In this document: positions 9,176-20,416 of the stretch, piece by piece | How the letters are laid out: each line of letters begins with the position of its first letter | How positions within the stretch are numbered: the stretch's first letter is position 1 | Source of the DNA: Albimonas sp963977235 | GTDB lineage: Bacteria > Pseudomonadota > Alphaproteobacteria > Rhodobacterales > Rhodobacteraceae | Assembly (NCBI RefSeq): GCF_963977235.1 | Contig: NZ_CAXBOD010000001.1 | Coordinates: 1-64,000 of the forward strand | Reading direction: 5' to 3' | DNA length: 64,000 bases | Program-made: the position numbers and the translations under genes | Notes under the pieces: generated by a model | What the model saw: only the letters and a program-made list of their open reading frames with translations | The model's database searches: none | What the model was told of the DNA's origin: nothing

Positions 9176-9207
9176 AAGCCCCGCACGATCGCTCGTGCGG
9201 GGCTTTT
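9176..9207 (+). terminator. Strong rho-independent terminator between DUF805 gene and atp operon
   Basis: A 13-bp perfect stem (9176-9188 with 9193-9205), a 4-nt loop and a TTTTGTT tail on the plus strand. It lies between convergent units: DUF805 on the plus strand and atpC on the minus strand. The minus-strand tail is weaker (CTTCTG), so it mainly stops rightward transcription but may act both ways. Confidence 0.9.
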
Positions 9208-9243
9208 GTTGTCCGTCGGACGAAGCCGGCCGGTCGTCGGGGC

Positions 9244-9639
9244 TCAGAAGCCGAGCGACGAGGCCAGGAACTTCATGTCGTTCAGGCGCAGGGCGGCGAG
9301 GGTCTTGCCCTGGCCGGACGCGATCTCATGGGCCTTCTCGGCCTCGGCGATCTTGGCCGAGAACCATTCGGCCGAGACCTCCTCCTTCTTCACCGCCTCC
9401 TCGGCCAGCACCGCGGCGCCGGCCGGAGAGATCTCGGCGAAGCCGCCGGTGACGACATAGGCGGTTTCCGAGCCGCCGTCCCGCACCGTCACCACGCCGG
9501 GGCGCAGGGGGGTGAGGAAGGGCGCGTGCTCGGGCATCGCCGTCAGGTCGCCCTCGGCGCCCGGGATCTGGATCGCATCGGCCTCGCCCGAGGCAAGCTT
9601 GCGCTCCGGCGAGACGAGATCGTAGGCGAGCTTGGCCAT
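9244..9639 (-). CDS. atpC: F1 ATP synthase epsilon subunit
   Basis: A 131-aa subunit of the F1 central stalk that couples rotation and inhibits hydrolysis. The opening (MAKLAYDLVSPERKL), the EGDLTAMPEHAPFLTPLRPG core of the beta-sandwich and GGFAEISP are typical of alphaproteobacterial AtpC. A TTAGGAG ribosome site precedes the ATG. It is the last gene of the atpHAGDC operon, 14 bp after atpD. Confidence 0.97.
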   Translation of the reverse strand: MAKLAYDLVSPERKLASGEADAIQIPGAEGDLTAMPEHAPFLTPLRPGVVTVRDGGSETAYVVTGGFAEISPAGAAVLAEEAVKKEEVSAEWFSAKIAEAEKAHEIASGQGKTLAALRLNDMKFLASSLGF

Positions 9640-9653
9640 CGGGCGCTCCTAAA

Positions 9654-11069
<1,416 letters not shown>

Positions 11070-11084
11070 GGGGGTCTCCGTCCC

Positions 11085-11969
11085 TTACAGCGCTTCCGCG
11101 CCGGAGATGATCTCGATGAGCTCCTTGGTGATCGCAGCCTGGCGGGAGCGGTTATACTCCAGCGTCAGCTTGTCGATCAGGTCGCCGGCGTTGCGCGTGG
11201 CGTTGTCCATGGCCGACATCCGCGCGCCCTGCTCGGACGCGGCGTTCTCCAGCAGACCGGTGAAGATCTGCGTGGCGATCGCACGCGGCAGCAGGTCCGC
11301 GAGGATGACGTCCTCCTCGGGCTCATACTCGTAGGGAACCGCGGCGCCGTCCTCTGCGGGATCGGCCTCCTCGGTCTCGAATTTCGCCGGGATCAGCTGC
11401 TGCGCCGTCGGAATCTGGCTGATCACCGACTGGAACTCGTTGAAGAACAGCGTGGCCACGTCGAATTCCCCGGCCTCGAACATGGCCAGGACGTCGGTGG
11501 CGACCCCTTGCGCGGTGGCGTAGTCGACCCGTTTCAGGCCCGAGAGGTCCACGTGCTTGACGAACAGGTCGGCGTAGTCGCGACGCAGCTGGTCGCGGCC
11601 CTTGCGGCCGATGGTCAGGATCTTGACCGTCTTGCCCGCCGCCTGAAGCTCGCGGATACGCACGCGCGCCAGCCGCACGATGGAGCTGTTGAAGCCCCCG
11701 CACAGCCCGCGCTCGGCGGTGGCCACGATCAGCAGGTGGGTCTGCTCCGATCCGGTGCCCGACAGCAGCCTCGGCGCCGTGTCGGGGTTGGCCCCCGCCG
11801 ACAGCTTGCCGAGAACCGCGTTCAGACGCTCCGCATAGGGGCGGCCGGCCTCGGCCGCCTCCTGGGCGCGGCGGAGCTTGGCCGCCGCGACCATCTGCAT
11901 GGCCTTGGTGATCTTCCGGGTCGACTTGACCGAGTTGATCCGGTTCTTGAGGTCCTTGAGGCTGGGCAT
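11085..11969 (-). CDS. atpG: F1 ATP synthase gamma subunit
   Basis: A 294-aa rotor shaft subunit. The N-terminal coiled-coil helix (MPSLKDLKNRINSVKSTRKI) and the C-terminal helix (LIDKLTLEYNRSRQAAITKE) that form the shaft are both intact. An acidic insert around residues 195-210 (ETEEADPAEDGAAVPYEYEP) resembles the variable surface loop seen in alphaproteobacterial gamma subunits. Third gene of the operon. Confidence 0.98.
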   Translation of the reverse strand: MPSLKDLKNRINSVKSTRKITKAMQMVAAAKLRRAQEAAEAGRPYAERLNAVLGKLSAGANPDTAPRLLSGTGSEQTHLLIVATAERGLCGGFNSSIVRLARVRIRELQAAGKTVKILTIGRKGRDQLRRDYADLFVKHVDLSGLKRVDYATAQGVATDVLAMFEAGEFDVATLFFNEFQSVISQIPTAQQLIPAKFETEEADPAEDGAAVPYEYEPEEDVILADLLPRAIATQIFTGLLENAASEQGARMSAMDNATRNAGDLIDKLTLEYNRSRQAAITKELIEIISGAEAL

Positions 11970-12002
11970 ATCAGATCCCTATTCCTGCGGGGCCGGGGCC
12001 CC

Positions 12003-13540
<1,538 letters not shown>

Positions 13541-13541
<1 letters not shown>

Positions 13542-14101
13542 CACCCGACCTCTCTCATGGCGTTCTGCAGGGCGGCGAGTTTCGAGCGGATCGAGGTGTC
13601 GATCAGCTTGGACCCGACCTTTACGACAAGACCGCCGATGAGGCTTTCATCGACGGTCTCGTCCAGATTCACGTCGCGGCCGAAGGCCGCCTTGAGCGCG
13701 TCGGCGAGAGCCGCGCGCTGTTCGTCGCTGAGCGGAGCCGCGACCTTGACGTCGGCGGTCAGCTCGCCCCGACGCTCGGCCATCCGCGCCACATAGGCGT
13801 CGCAGACGTCGCCGAGCGCGAACAGGCGGCGCTTCTGCGCCATCAGTCCGATCACGTTCCGGGTGATTTCCGACAGGCCCATCGCCTCGGCGACGGCGGC
13901 CATGGCGGCCGACAGCTCGTCCCGCTTGTAGATCGGGCTGCCGACGGCGGTGCGAAGTTCGGCGCTGTCGTTCAGCGCCTGGCGGACCGCCTTGAGATCC
14001 GACTCCACCTGGTCGAGGGCGCCCTGCTCCTCGGCGAGCTCCAGCAGAGCGGTCGCGTAGCGTCCCGCGATGCCGGTGGTGAGCGTTGCTGATACTGCCA
14101 C
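13541..14101 (-). CDS. atpH: F1 ATP synthase delta subunit (OSCP)
   Basis: A 186-aa peripheral stalk subunit joining F1 to F0. The TGIAGRYATALLELAEEQ opening and the C-terminal GGLVVKVGSKLIDTSIRSKL motif are diagnostic. The start is the GTG at 14101 with GGAAGGGGA upstream; a longer frame to 14134 lacks such a site. It heads an F1-only operon. F0 genes (atpB, E, F, I) are not in this window, as usual in alphaproteobacteria where they form a separate locus. Confidence 0.97.
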
Positions 14102-14467
14102 GGGTCCCCTTCCGAATTCGGCTGGACATGCCAAAAGCCGGCGCGGGGCGGCTTCCTTGCGGACGCCGTCCGCCCCCTCTCTCGAACCGAGGGCTAGCTA
14201 GCACAGGGGGTTGAGGCGCGCAATATCGTGACAGGCGCCCGATGGGTGCGACGAAGTCATTGATATTTCGTGAACTCGCCGCCCCCAGGACGGGCCCGGC
14301 GCCCTGTGCAGCGTCGCCCTGCCGCGGGGGGGAGGGCGGCCATGCGCCGGATTCGCGCCCGATCGGGTGGAATCCCGGGCGCTCAGGTGGTTCTCGCGCC
14401 GCGAGCGGGCCCCGTGCGCGGCGCCAAAACCGCGCGCGGGGCCGCCGCGCAGGCCCGCGCGAATCCC
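14102..14467. other. Intergenic region carrying the presumed atp promoter
   Basis: The 366 bp between atpH (minus) and the pyrD stop contain no gene. The stretch 14220-14275 is clearly AT-richer than its surroundings (CAATAT, TTGATATTTCG) and is the likely place for the minus-strand atp promoter, but I see no convincing pair of -35/-10 boxes. A GCTAGCTAGC palindrome lies at about 14196-14205. The rest (14280-14467) is GC-rich sequence downstream of pyrD without a recognisable terminator. Confidence 0.45.
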
Positions 14468-15493
14468 TCAGCCGCGATCGAGGCCCCGCGCGATCTCTCC
14501 GGCCAGCGCGAGACCGCCGTAGACCAGGCCCGAATACAGCTGCACCAGGCTCGCTCCCGCCTGCAGCTTGGCCCGCGCCTGCGCGGCGGAGGCGACGCCC
14601 CCCACCCCGACCAGCGGCAGGGCGCCCCCGGTCAGGCGCGACAGGCTCGCCAGCACCTCGGTCGAGCGGTCGAACAGCGGCTGCCCGGAGAGGCCCCCCG
14701 CCTCGCCGGCCTGGGGGCTGCGCAATCCCGCGCGCGCGAGGGTGGTGTTGGTGGCGACGATGCCGTCGATCCCCTGCGCGAGGCAGACCTCGGCCACGTC
14801 CGACAGCTCGCCCTCGGTCAGATCGGGGGCGATCTTGACCAGCAGCGGCGCGCCGGGGGCCTTCGCCTCGCGCGCCTCCAGGCTGCGGGACAGCGCCGCC
14901 GACAGCGCCGCGCGGCCCTGCAGGTCGCGCAGCCGCTCGGTGTTGGGGGAGGAGACGTTGACCACGAAGAAGTCGACCAGCCCGGCAAAGCGGCCCAGCA
15001 CGGAGACATAGTCGGCGACCTTGTCCTCGCTGTCCTTGTTGGCGCCCAGGTTCAGGCCCAGCGGCGCGGGCAGGGGCGCGGCGGCGCGCGTCGCCTCGAG
15101 CCGGGCCGCGACCGCCTCCATCCCGTCGGTGTTGAAGCCGAAGCGGTTGATCACGCCGCGGTCCTCGGTCAGGCGGAACAGGCGCGGGCGCGGGTTGCCC
15201 GGCTGCGGCTTCGGCGCCACGCCCCCGATCTCGAGGAACCCCGGCCCGGAGGCGAGCGTGGCGGCCACGGCCTCGGCGTTCTTGTCAAAGCCCGCGGCGA
15301 CGCCGACGGGGTTGGGGAAGTCGAGGTTCCACACCCGCCGCGTCAGCCCGCCCGAGGTCGCCGGCCCCCCCGGCGACAGCCCCAGCGCGTGCCGCAGGTT
15401 CAGCGCCTGCAGCGCCCGGCGGTGAGCGTCCTCAGGATCGAGCGTGCGGAGCAGGGCCAGGCCGGCGCGCTCGGCCGAGACGGCGAGGCTCAT
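14468..15493 (-). CDS. pyrD: Dihydroorotate dehydrogenase, class 2 (quinone-dependent)
   Basis: A 341-aa membrane-associated flavoenzyme oxidising dihydroorotate to orotate in pyrimidine synthesis, passing electrons to quinone. Class 2 is indicated by the N-terminal amphipathic extension (about 1-40), AAGFDKNAE, FGFNTDGME, the active-site loop NVSSPNT (179-185), KIAPDL and the FMN phosphate site VGVGGV. The start overlaps the DUF952 stop (ATGA) and has GGGAG upstream, so the two form an operon. Confidence 0.96.
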   Translation of the reverse strand: MSLAVSAERAGLALLRTLDPEDAHRRALQALNLRHALGLSPGGPATSGGLTRRVWNLDFPNPVGVAAGFDKNAEAVAATLASGPGFLEIGGVAPKPQPGNPRPRLFRLTEDRGVINRFGFNTDGMEAVAARLEATRAAAPLPAPLGLNLGANKDSEDKVADYVSVLGRFAGLVDFFVVNVSSPNTERLRDLQGRAALSAALSRSLEAREAKAPGAPLLVKIAPDLTEGELSDVAEVCLAQGIDGIVATNTTLARAGLRSPQAGEAGGLSGQPLFDRSTEVLASLSRLTGGALPLVGVGGVASAAQARAKLQAGASLVQLYSGLVYGGLALAGEIARGLDRG

Positions 15494-15870
15494 GCTCCCG
15501 CCTCGCCCCAGGCGAAGCCTGTGGGAAACAGGTGACGCCCCTGCGCGCCGCGCGGCAACGGCCGGATCCAGGAAACGTCCGAAAACGCGATTTCGCGGTA
15601 GAGATGAGGGAACAGGGCGCCCCCGCGGCTTTCTTCCCAGTGAAGTGATTCTCCCAAAGCGGCGACTTCGAGACCCAAAAGCCACAGGTCGCCGTCCTGG
15701 GCGAAGTGCTTCGCCGCCGTGCCCGGCGCCTGCCCTGCGGACGAGAGGTGGACGAATCCGTCGCGAATGTCATGCTCGGACCCTTTGAATTCAAAGGCTT
15801 GCACGAGGATCGCGCACTCTTCGGGCCGCAGGATCTTGAATACATGAATTTCGCTCACGTCGCCGTTCAT
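15490..15870 (-). CDS. DUF952 domain protein
   Basis: A 126-aa cytosolic protein of the DUF952 family. The hallmarks are FKGSEHDIRDGFVHLSSAGQ in the first half and GGALFPHLYREI in the second. DUF952 resembles glutathione S-transferase/ADP-ribosyl-transferase-like small folds, and its biochemical role is not established. It is the first gene of an operon with pyrD, overlapping by 4 bp. A perfect TTAA-N7-TTAA element lies 25-39 bp upstream of its start codon. Confidence 0.85.
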   Translation of the reverse strand: MNGDVSEIHVFKILRPEECAILVQAFEFKGSEHDIRDGFVHLSSAGQAPGTAAKHFAQDGDLWLLGLEVAALGESLHWEESRGGALFPHLYREIAFSDVSWIRPLPRGAQGRHLFPTGFAWGEAGA

Positions 15871-15894
15871 CCCATCATTGACATCGGGGCAGGG

Positions 15895-15909
15895 TTAAGG
15901 ATTCCTTAA
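15895..15909. promoter_or_regulatory. CtrA-type binding box (TTAA-N7-TTAA)
   Basis: TTAAGGATTCCTTAA fits the full CtrA consensus TTAA-N7-TTAA exactly and is followed by the C often seen in that motif. The flanks make it a near-perfect palindrome (GTTAAGGA/TCCTTAAC). TTAA is rare in this GC-rich DNA, and I noticed no second paired copy in the window. The site is 25 bp from the DUF952 start codon on the minus strand, in promoter range, and could equally control a rightward transcript. CtrA is the global cell-cycle and motility regulator of alphaproteobacteria. Confidence 0.6.
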
Positions 15910-15916
15910 CGGGTAG

Positions 15917-16122
15917 CCGACGCTCGGTGGCGTCGGGAGTAGCGTACCAGGTGGCTCAATGACTCGAGTAGCGTCTGAAGGGTAAGTGACCGGGGGTGGC
16001 CTAGTCTGCCGCCGAAGGCCACCCCCTTCCATCATGACCGATACACGTGAAATGACCCGGACGCCCGACGAATAGTCGGGCCTGACTGAAAACGGGCCGC
16101 GGCTTTCGCCGGGGCCCGTTTC
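15917..16122. ncRNA. Gene-free tract with four hairpins, candidate structured RNA
   Basis: Four stem-loops follow each other without a credible ORF: 15917-15923/15930-15936 (7 bp), 15992-16001/16017-16026 (10 bp, GGGGGTGGCC arm), 16063-16069/16075-16081 (7 bp) and 16090-16098/16113-16121 (9 bp). The last is the aminotransferase terminator on the minus strand. The nine-base word GAGTAGCGT occurs twice between the first two hairpins. This could be a small RNA transcribed from the CtrA-box side, or just several terminators and leader structures. No known RNA family is recognised. Confidence 0.25.
16089..16122 (-). terminator. Terminator after the aminotransferase gene
   Basis: The 9-bp stem AAACGGGCC/GGCCCGTTT (16090-16098 with 16113-16121) lies 14 bp beyond the aminotransferase stop. 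Read on the minus strand the stem ends in TTTT. The loop can form extra G-C pairs. Confidence 0.75.
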
Positions 16123-16135
16123 GCATTTCAACAGA

Positions 16136-17515
16136 TCAGACCAGCCCTTCGGACTTGGCGAAGGCGAGCGTGGCGTCGAGGCAGTCCTCCATCGGCGCGA
16201 ACATCGCGTCGAGCTCCGCCTCGGTGATGATCATCGGCGGGCAGAAGCCCAGCGCGTCGCCCATGTTGCGCAGGATCACCCCCCGCTCGACCAGCTCGCC
16301 TGCGAGCTTCGCGCCCAGCTTGCCGGCGGGGTCGAAGGTCTTGCGGCCGGTCTTGTCGGGCGAGAGCTCCAGCGCGCCGATCAGGCCGACGCCGCGCGCC
16401 TCGCCGACCAGCGGGTGGTCCTTCAGGCGGTCGAGATGGCCGAGGAAGGTCTTCGAGACGGCGCGCACATGGTCGAGGATCCTGCGCTCCTGATAGATGC
16501 GGATCGCCGCCACGCCTGCGGCGCAGCCCACCGGGTGACCGCCGTAGGTGAAGCCGTGGCCGAGCGTGCCGATCTTGCCGGTGTGCTGCTCGATCACCTC
16601 GGCCTGCTCGCGGCAGAGCGCGACGGCCGACAGCGGCGCGTAGCCCCCGGTCAGCTGCTTGGCGAGCGACATCGAGGTCGGGTTGACGTTGTAGGTGTCG
16701 GCGCCGAACCACTCGCCCGTGCGGCAGAAGCCGTTGATGACCTCGTCGGAGATCATCAGCACGTCGTATTTCTCGAGCACCGGGCGGATCGCCTCGAAGT
16801 AGCCCGCCGGCGGGATGATGACGCCGCCCGCGCCCATCACCGGCTCGGCGATGAAGGCGGCGACCGTCTCGGGGCCCTCGCGCTCGATCAGCTCCTCGAG
16901 CTCATGGGCGAGGCGGGCGGAGAAGTCGTGCTCGGACTCGCCGTCCTGCGCCTCGCGCCAGTGGTGGGGGGTGCCGGTGGAGAGGAAGCGGTCGAGCGGC
17001 AGGTCCCAGTCGATGTGGTTGTAGGGCAGCCCGGTCATCGAGGCCGAGGCGATGGTCACCCCGTGATAGCCCTTGCGGCGGGAGATGATCTTCTTCTTCT
17101 CCGGCCGGCCCAGCGCGTTGTTGTAGTACCAGGCCAGCTTCACCTGGGTGTCGTTGGCCTCCGAGCCCGAGGACTGGAAGATCACCCGGGCCATGTTCGG
17201 GGCCAGCTCCTTGATCTTCTCGGCCAGCTCGATGGCGGGCTCGTGGGAGCGGCCGGCGAAGAGGTGGTAGTAGGGCAGCTTGTGCACCTGCTCGGCCACC
17301 GCGTCGGCCAGTTCCTTGTCGCCGAAGCCGAGGCCCGCGCACCACAGGCCGGACATGCCCTCGATGAACTCGCGGCCGTGCTCGTCGTAGACGTAGACGC
17401 CCTTGCCCGTCTCGATCACGTGGGGGCCCACCTGGCGATGCGCGGCGGCGTTGGTGTAGGGATGAAGCAGCGCCTCGACGTCGCGCGTCTGCATGTTGGT
17501 GAGCTGGACGTTCAT
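16136..17515 (-). CDS. Class III PLP-dependent aminotransferase (omega-amino acid/polyamine:pyruvate type)
   Basis: A 459-aa cytosolic enzyme of aminotransferase class III. Visible are the phosphate-binding loop SSGSEAND (115-122), the aromatic stacking segment RKGYHG (147-152), the PLP aspartate in MISDEVINGF (Asp257), and the Schiff-base lysine Lys286 in SLAKQLTGG. The LLHPYTN opening is typical of omega-amino acid, taurine, or putrescine/spermidine:pyruvate aminotransferases in Rhodobacterales. The exact amino donor cannot be read. It is divergent from two MFS transporters and may handle their substrate, which is inference. Confidence 0.88.
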   Translation of the reverse strand: MNVQLTNMQTRDVEALLHPYTNAAAHRQVGPHVIETGKGVYVYDEHGREFIEGMSGLWCAGLGFGDKELADAVAEQVHKLPYYHLFAGRSHEPAIELAEKIKELAPNMARVIFQSSGSEANDTQVKLAWYYNNALGRPEKKKIISRRKGYHGVTIASASMTGLPYNHIDWDLPLDRFLSTGTPHHWREAQDGESEHDFSARLAHELEELIEREGPETVAAFIAEPVMGAGGVIIPPAGYFEAIRPVLEKYDVLMISDEVINGFCRTGEWFGADTYNVNPTSMSLAKQLTGGYAPLSAVALCREQAEVIEQHTGKIGTLGHGFTYGGHPVGCAAGVAAIRIYQERRILDHVRAVSKTFLGHLDRLKDHPLVGEARGVGLIGALELSPDKTGRKTFDPAGKLGAKLAGELVERGVILRNMGDALGFCPPMIITEAELDAMFAPMEDCLDATLAFAKSEGLV

Positions 17516-17544
17516 CGGAAGGCCTCGTTGGCAAGGGATCAAAA

Positions 17545-17574
17545 GGGCTACGCCCGGCTTCGGGGCTGCGTCAA
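17545..17574 (-). promoter_or_regulatory. Possible promoter of the aminotransferase gene
   Basis: On the minus strand TTGACG (17569-17574) is followed after 18 bp by TAGCCC (17545-17550). This gives a leader of about 20 nt before the start codon at 17515. The -35 is good and the -10 is poor, as is common in alphaproteobacteria. Confidence 0.3.
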
Positions 17575-17585
17575 TGGTCCGGATG

Positions 17586-17599
17586 ATGCGGCGCCGCAT
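17586..17599. promoter_or_regulatory. 14-bp perfect palindrome in a divergent promoter region
   Basis: ATGCGGC/GCCGCAT without spacer, lying upstream of the possible aminotransferase promoter and about 210 bp from the first MFS start. Size and place fit an operator for a dimeric regulator, but short GC palindromes are frequent here. The remainder of 17600-17795 shows no gene or clear signal. Confidence 0.25.
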
Positions 17600-17809
17600 G
17601 GCCCGGAAGGCGCCGGCGCGGCCCGGGCGAGGGCCGCCGCGCGGCCCCTGCGCGAAGGTCGTCCGCCAAGGCCTTGTCCGGACAGGGGTGCGAGCGGGTC
17701 GCACAGCGCCATGGACGTGGTTGCGGCGCCCCGATAAGGTCGCCGAACTTTCCCGGCGTCGGCTCTGCGTGCGACGCCTTTCCCTTGCCCCGATGGGAGG
17801 TTCGCGTCC

Positions 17810-19006
17810 ATGCCCGGCATCCTCGCGCTGGGGCTCGGCTATGTGTTCAGCCAGTTCTACCGGGCCTGCCTGGCCGTTCTCGCGCCGTATCTGACGACCG
17901 ATCTGGGGCTCGACGCCGCCGACCTGGGGCGCGCCTCGGGGGCCTGGTTCCTGGCATTTGCGCTGATGCAGCTGCCGGTGGGCGTGGGGCTGGACCGGCT
18001 GGGACCGCGGCGCACCGCGGGGCTGCTGTTCGGGATCTGCGCGGCCGGCGGCTCGGCGATCTTCGCGCTGGCCCAGGGGCCGGTGATGATCACGGTCGCG
18101 ATGACCCTGATCGGGGCGGGCTGCGCGCCGGCGCTGATGGCGCTGTTCTACATCTATGCCCGCGGGTTCAGCATGGCGCGCTTCGCCTTCCTGACCTCCT
18201 GCACCGTGGGGGTCGGGACACTGGGCAACATCGCGGGGACCGAGCCCTTCGCCCTGCTGATCGAGGCCGTCGGCTGGCGCGCCGCGATGGGCGGGTTCGC
18301 GGCCGTCTCCGCCCTCTCGGCCATCGCCACGCTGCTGCTGGTCAAGGATCCCGCGCGGGTCGACCCCGAGGCCGGCGCCGCCCACGATCGCGGCTTCCTG
18401 GAATACGGCGAGCTCTTGCGCCTGCGGGTGTTCTGGCCGCTGATCCCCATGGCCATCGTCAACTACGCCCCCGCCGCCGGCATCCGCGGCCTGTGGGCGG
18501 GGCCCTACCTGTCCGAGGTCTTCGCCCTGCCCGCGCCCGAGGTCGGCCGCGCCGTCCTGTGGATGGCCGTGGCGATGTCGCTGGGGGCCTTCTGCTACGG
18601 GCCGCTCGACCGGGTGCTGGGCACGCGCAAGTGGATCGTGGCGCCGGGGAACCTGGCGGCCGCGGGCTGCTGCCTGGCGCTGGGGATCTGGGCGGACGCC
18701 TCGGCCTCGCTCGCCACGCTGCTGCTGGCCGCGATCGGCTTCGTCGGCTCGACCTACACCATCGTCATGGCCCATGCGCGCGCCCTGGCGCCGCTGCGGC
18801 TGGTGGGGCGGACGGTGACGCTGATGAATTTCTTCGTGATGGCGGGGGTGGGCCTTGCCCAGCCGATCACCGGCGAGGTGGTCGAGGCCGCCCGCGCCGC
18901 CGGCGCGCCCCCCGCAGACGCCTACGCCCAGGTCTTCATCCTCTACGCCGCCGCGATGGTCTTCGCGACTGTGGTCTACCTGTTCAGCCGCGACGCCAAA
19001 CCCTGA
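17810..19006 (+). CDS. MFS transporter (first of tandem pair)
   Basis: A 398-aa inner-membrane protein with about 12 hydrophobic segments. The MFS loop signature DRLGPRRTAG follows the second segment. It has no signal peptide. A GGGAGG site lies nine bases before the ATG. The N-terminal FSQFYRACLAVLAPYLTTDLG is nearly repeated in the next gene, so the two are tandem paralogues. The substrate is unknown. The divergent aminotransferase suggests an amino compound or organic acid, which is only a guess. Confidence 0.88.
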   Translation: MPGILALGLGYVFSQFYRACLAVLAPYLTTDLGLDAADLGRASGAWFLAFALMQLPVGVGLDRLGPRRTAGLLFGICAAGGSAIFALAQGPVMITVAMTLIGAGCAPALMALFYIYARGFSMARFAFLTSCTVGVGTLGNIAGTEPFALLIEAVGWRAAMGGFAAVSALSAIATLLLVKDPARVDPEAGAAHDRGFLEYGELLRLRVFWPLIPMAIVNYAPAAGIRGLWAGPYLSEVFALPAPEVGRAVLWMAVAMSLGAFCYGPLDRVLGTRKWIVAPGNLAAAGCCLALGIWADASASLATLLLAAIGFVGSTYTIVMAHARALAPLRLVGRTVTLMNFFVMAGVGLAQPITGEVVEAARAAGAPPADAYAQVFILYAAAMVFATVVYLFSRDAKP

Positions 19007-19096
19007 GGACGCGGCCCCGCCCGCCGCTCCCAGGTCGCGACAGACGGCCGGGACGGAGGGGCGCAACGATCAAGAAATGGGTCTGGGAGGACCTCC

Positions 19097-20299
19097 ATGG
19101 ATATCGTCGCGCTGATGGTGATCTACATCCTCAGCCAGTTCTACCGCACCTTCCTCGCGGTCCTGGCGCCGGCGCTGACCGCCGATCTGGGCGTGACGGC
19201 GGCCGAGCTCTCGCATGCCGCGGGCTCGTGGTACCTGTTCTTCTCGCTGGCGCAGTTGCCGACCGGGGTGCTGCTCGACAGGTTCGGGCCGCGGCGGGTG
19301 GTGGCGGCGTTCCTGTGCGGGCCAGCCTTTGCGGGGGCGCTGGTGTTCTCGCAGGCCCATGACGCGTTCGAACTGACGCTGGGCGTCGCCCTGATCGGCA
19401 TCGGCTGCGCGCCGATCCTGATGAGCGGCATGTTCCTGTTTGCCCGCCGCTACCCGCCGGCGCGCTTCGCCACCCTGTCGGGGCTGATGATCGGGGTGGG
19501 GGGCCTGGGCAACATCCTGGGCGCCGCGCCCTTCGCCTTCGCGGTCGAGGCGTTCGGCTGGCGCGAGATGATGCTGTTTCTCGCCGCCACGGGCCTGATG
19601 TGCGGCGCCGTCGCCTTCCTGGTCCTGCGCGATCCTCCGCCCCTGCCGGTCGAGCCCGGGGCGAAGGACGCCGGCTTTCGCGGGTTCCTCGAGCTTCTGC
19701 GCATGCCGCTGCTGCTGGCGATGCTGCCGCTGGCGCTGACCAACTACGCGGTGGCGGGGGGCATCCGGGGGCTGTGGGCGGGGCCCTACCTGGCCGATAT
19801 CCACGGGTTCGACGCGGCCGCCATCGGCATGGCGACGCTGTGCATCGCGGTCGCGATGATGTCTGGGAACTTCGTCTATGCGCCGCTCGACCGGGTGTTC
19901 GGCTCGCGCAAGCCGCTGATCCTGTCGGCCAACGTCGCGGGCTTTCTCTGCGTCGCCTGGCTGGCCTTCGGCGCGCCGGGGGCCTGGACCGCGGTCGCGC
20001 TGATGACCGCCTGCGGGTTCTTCGGGGCCACCTACGCCGTGCTGATCGCGCACTGGCGCAGCTTCGTGCCGCTGCGGCTGACTGGGCGCGGCGTGACGCT
20101 GATCAACGTCACCGGGATGATGGGCACCGCGCTTGGCCAGTTCGCCACGGGTGCGCTGGCCGACGCGCCGCTCTCGGCCGGAGAGTTCGCGACGGGCTAT
20201 GAGCGGGTGTTCCTGTGGTACGCCGCGACGCTGCTGATCGGCCTGACGATCTACGCCCTGTTTGCGCGCGACGCCCGCCCGGACCACGTGACGGCCTGA
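19097..20299 (+). CDS. MFS transporter (second of tandem pair)
   Basis: A 400-aa inner-membrane protein with about 12 hydrophobic segments and the MFS signature DRFGPRRV. It matches the preceding gene along its length, for example AGGIRGLWAGPYL versus AAGIRGLWAGPYL, and YAPLDRVFGSRK versus YGPLDRVLGTRK. This marks an old tandem duplication. A GGGAGG site precedes the ATG, 90 bp after the first copy. It may be co-transcribed with it. Confidence 0.88.
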   Translation: MDIVALMVIYILSQFYRTFLAVLAPALTADLGVTAAELSHAAGSWYLFFSLAQLPTGVLLDRFGPRRVVAAFLCGPAFAGALVFSQAHDAFELTLGVALIGIGCAPILMSGMFLFARRYPPARFATLSGLMIGVGGLGNILGAAPFAFAVEAFGWREMMLFLAATGLMCGAVAFLVLRDPPPLPVEPGAKDAGFRGFLELLRMPLLLAMLPLALTNYAVAGGIRGLWAGPYLADIHGFDAAAIGMATLCIAVAMMSGNFVYAPLDRVFGSRKPLILSANVAGFLCVAWLAFGAPGAWTAVALMTACGFFGATYAVLIAHWRSFVPLRLTGRGVTLINVTGMMGTALGQFATGALADAPLSAGEFATGYERVFLWYAATLLIGLTIYALFARDARPDHVTA

Positions 20300-20416
20300 G
20301 GCCGCGCCTCGGCCCCGTTCGCCCGTGAAAATCCCGAATCCCCCGTCTTGCGGCGGGGATGCCGGGTAACTACGCTCCGCGCACGGGAAATGCCCCGAAT
20401 GCCGGGTGGAGCCGAC

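Noticed and set aside
15895..16131. 78-codon minus-strand frame across the hairpin tract
   Set aside because: It overlaps the CtrA box and the terminator and has no ribosome site, so structure rather than coding explains the region.
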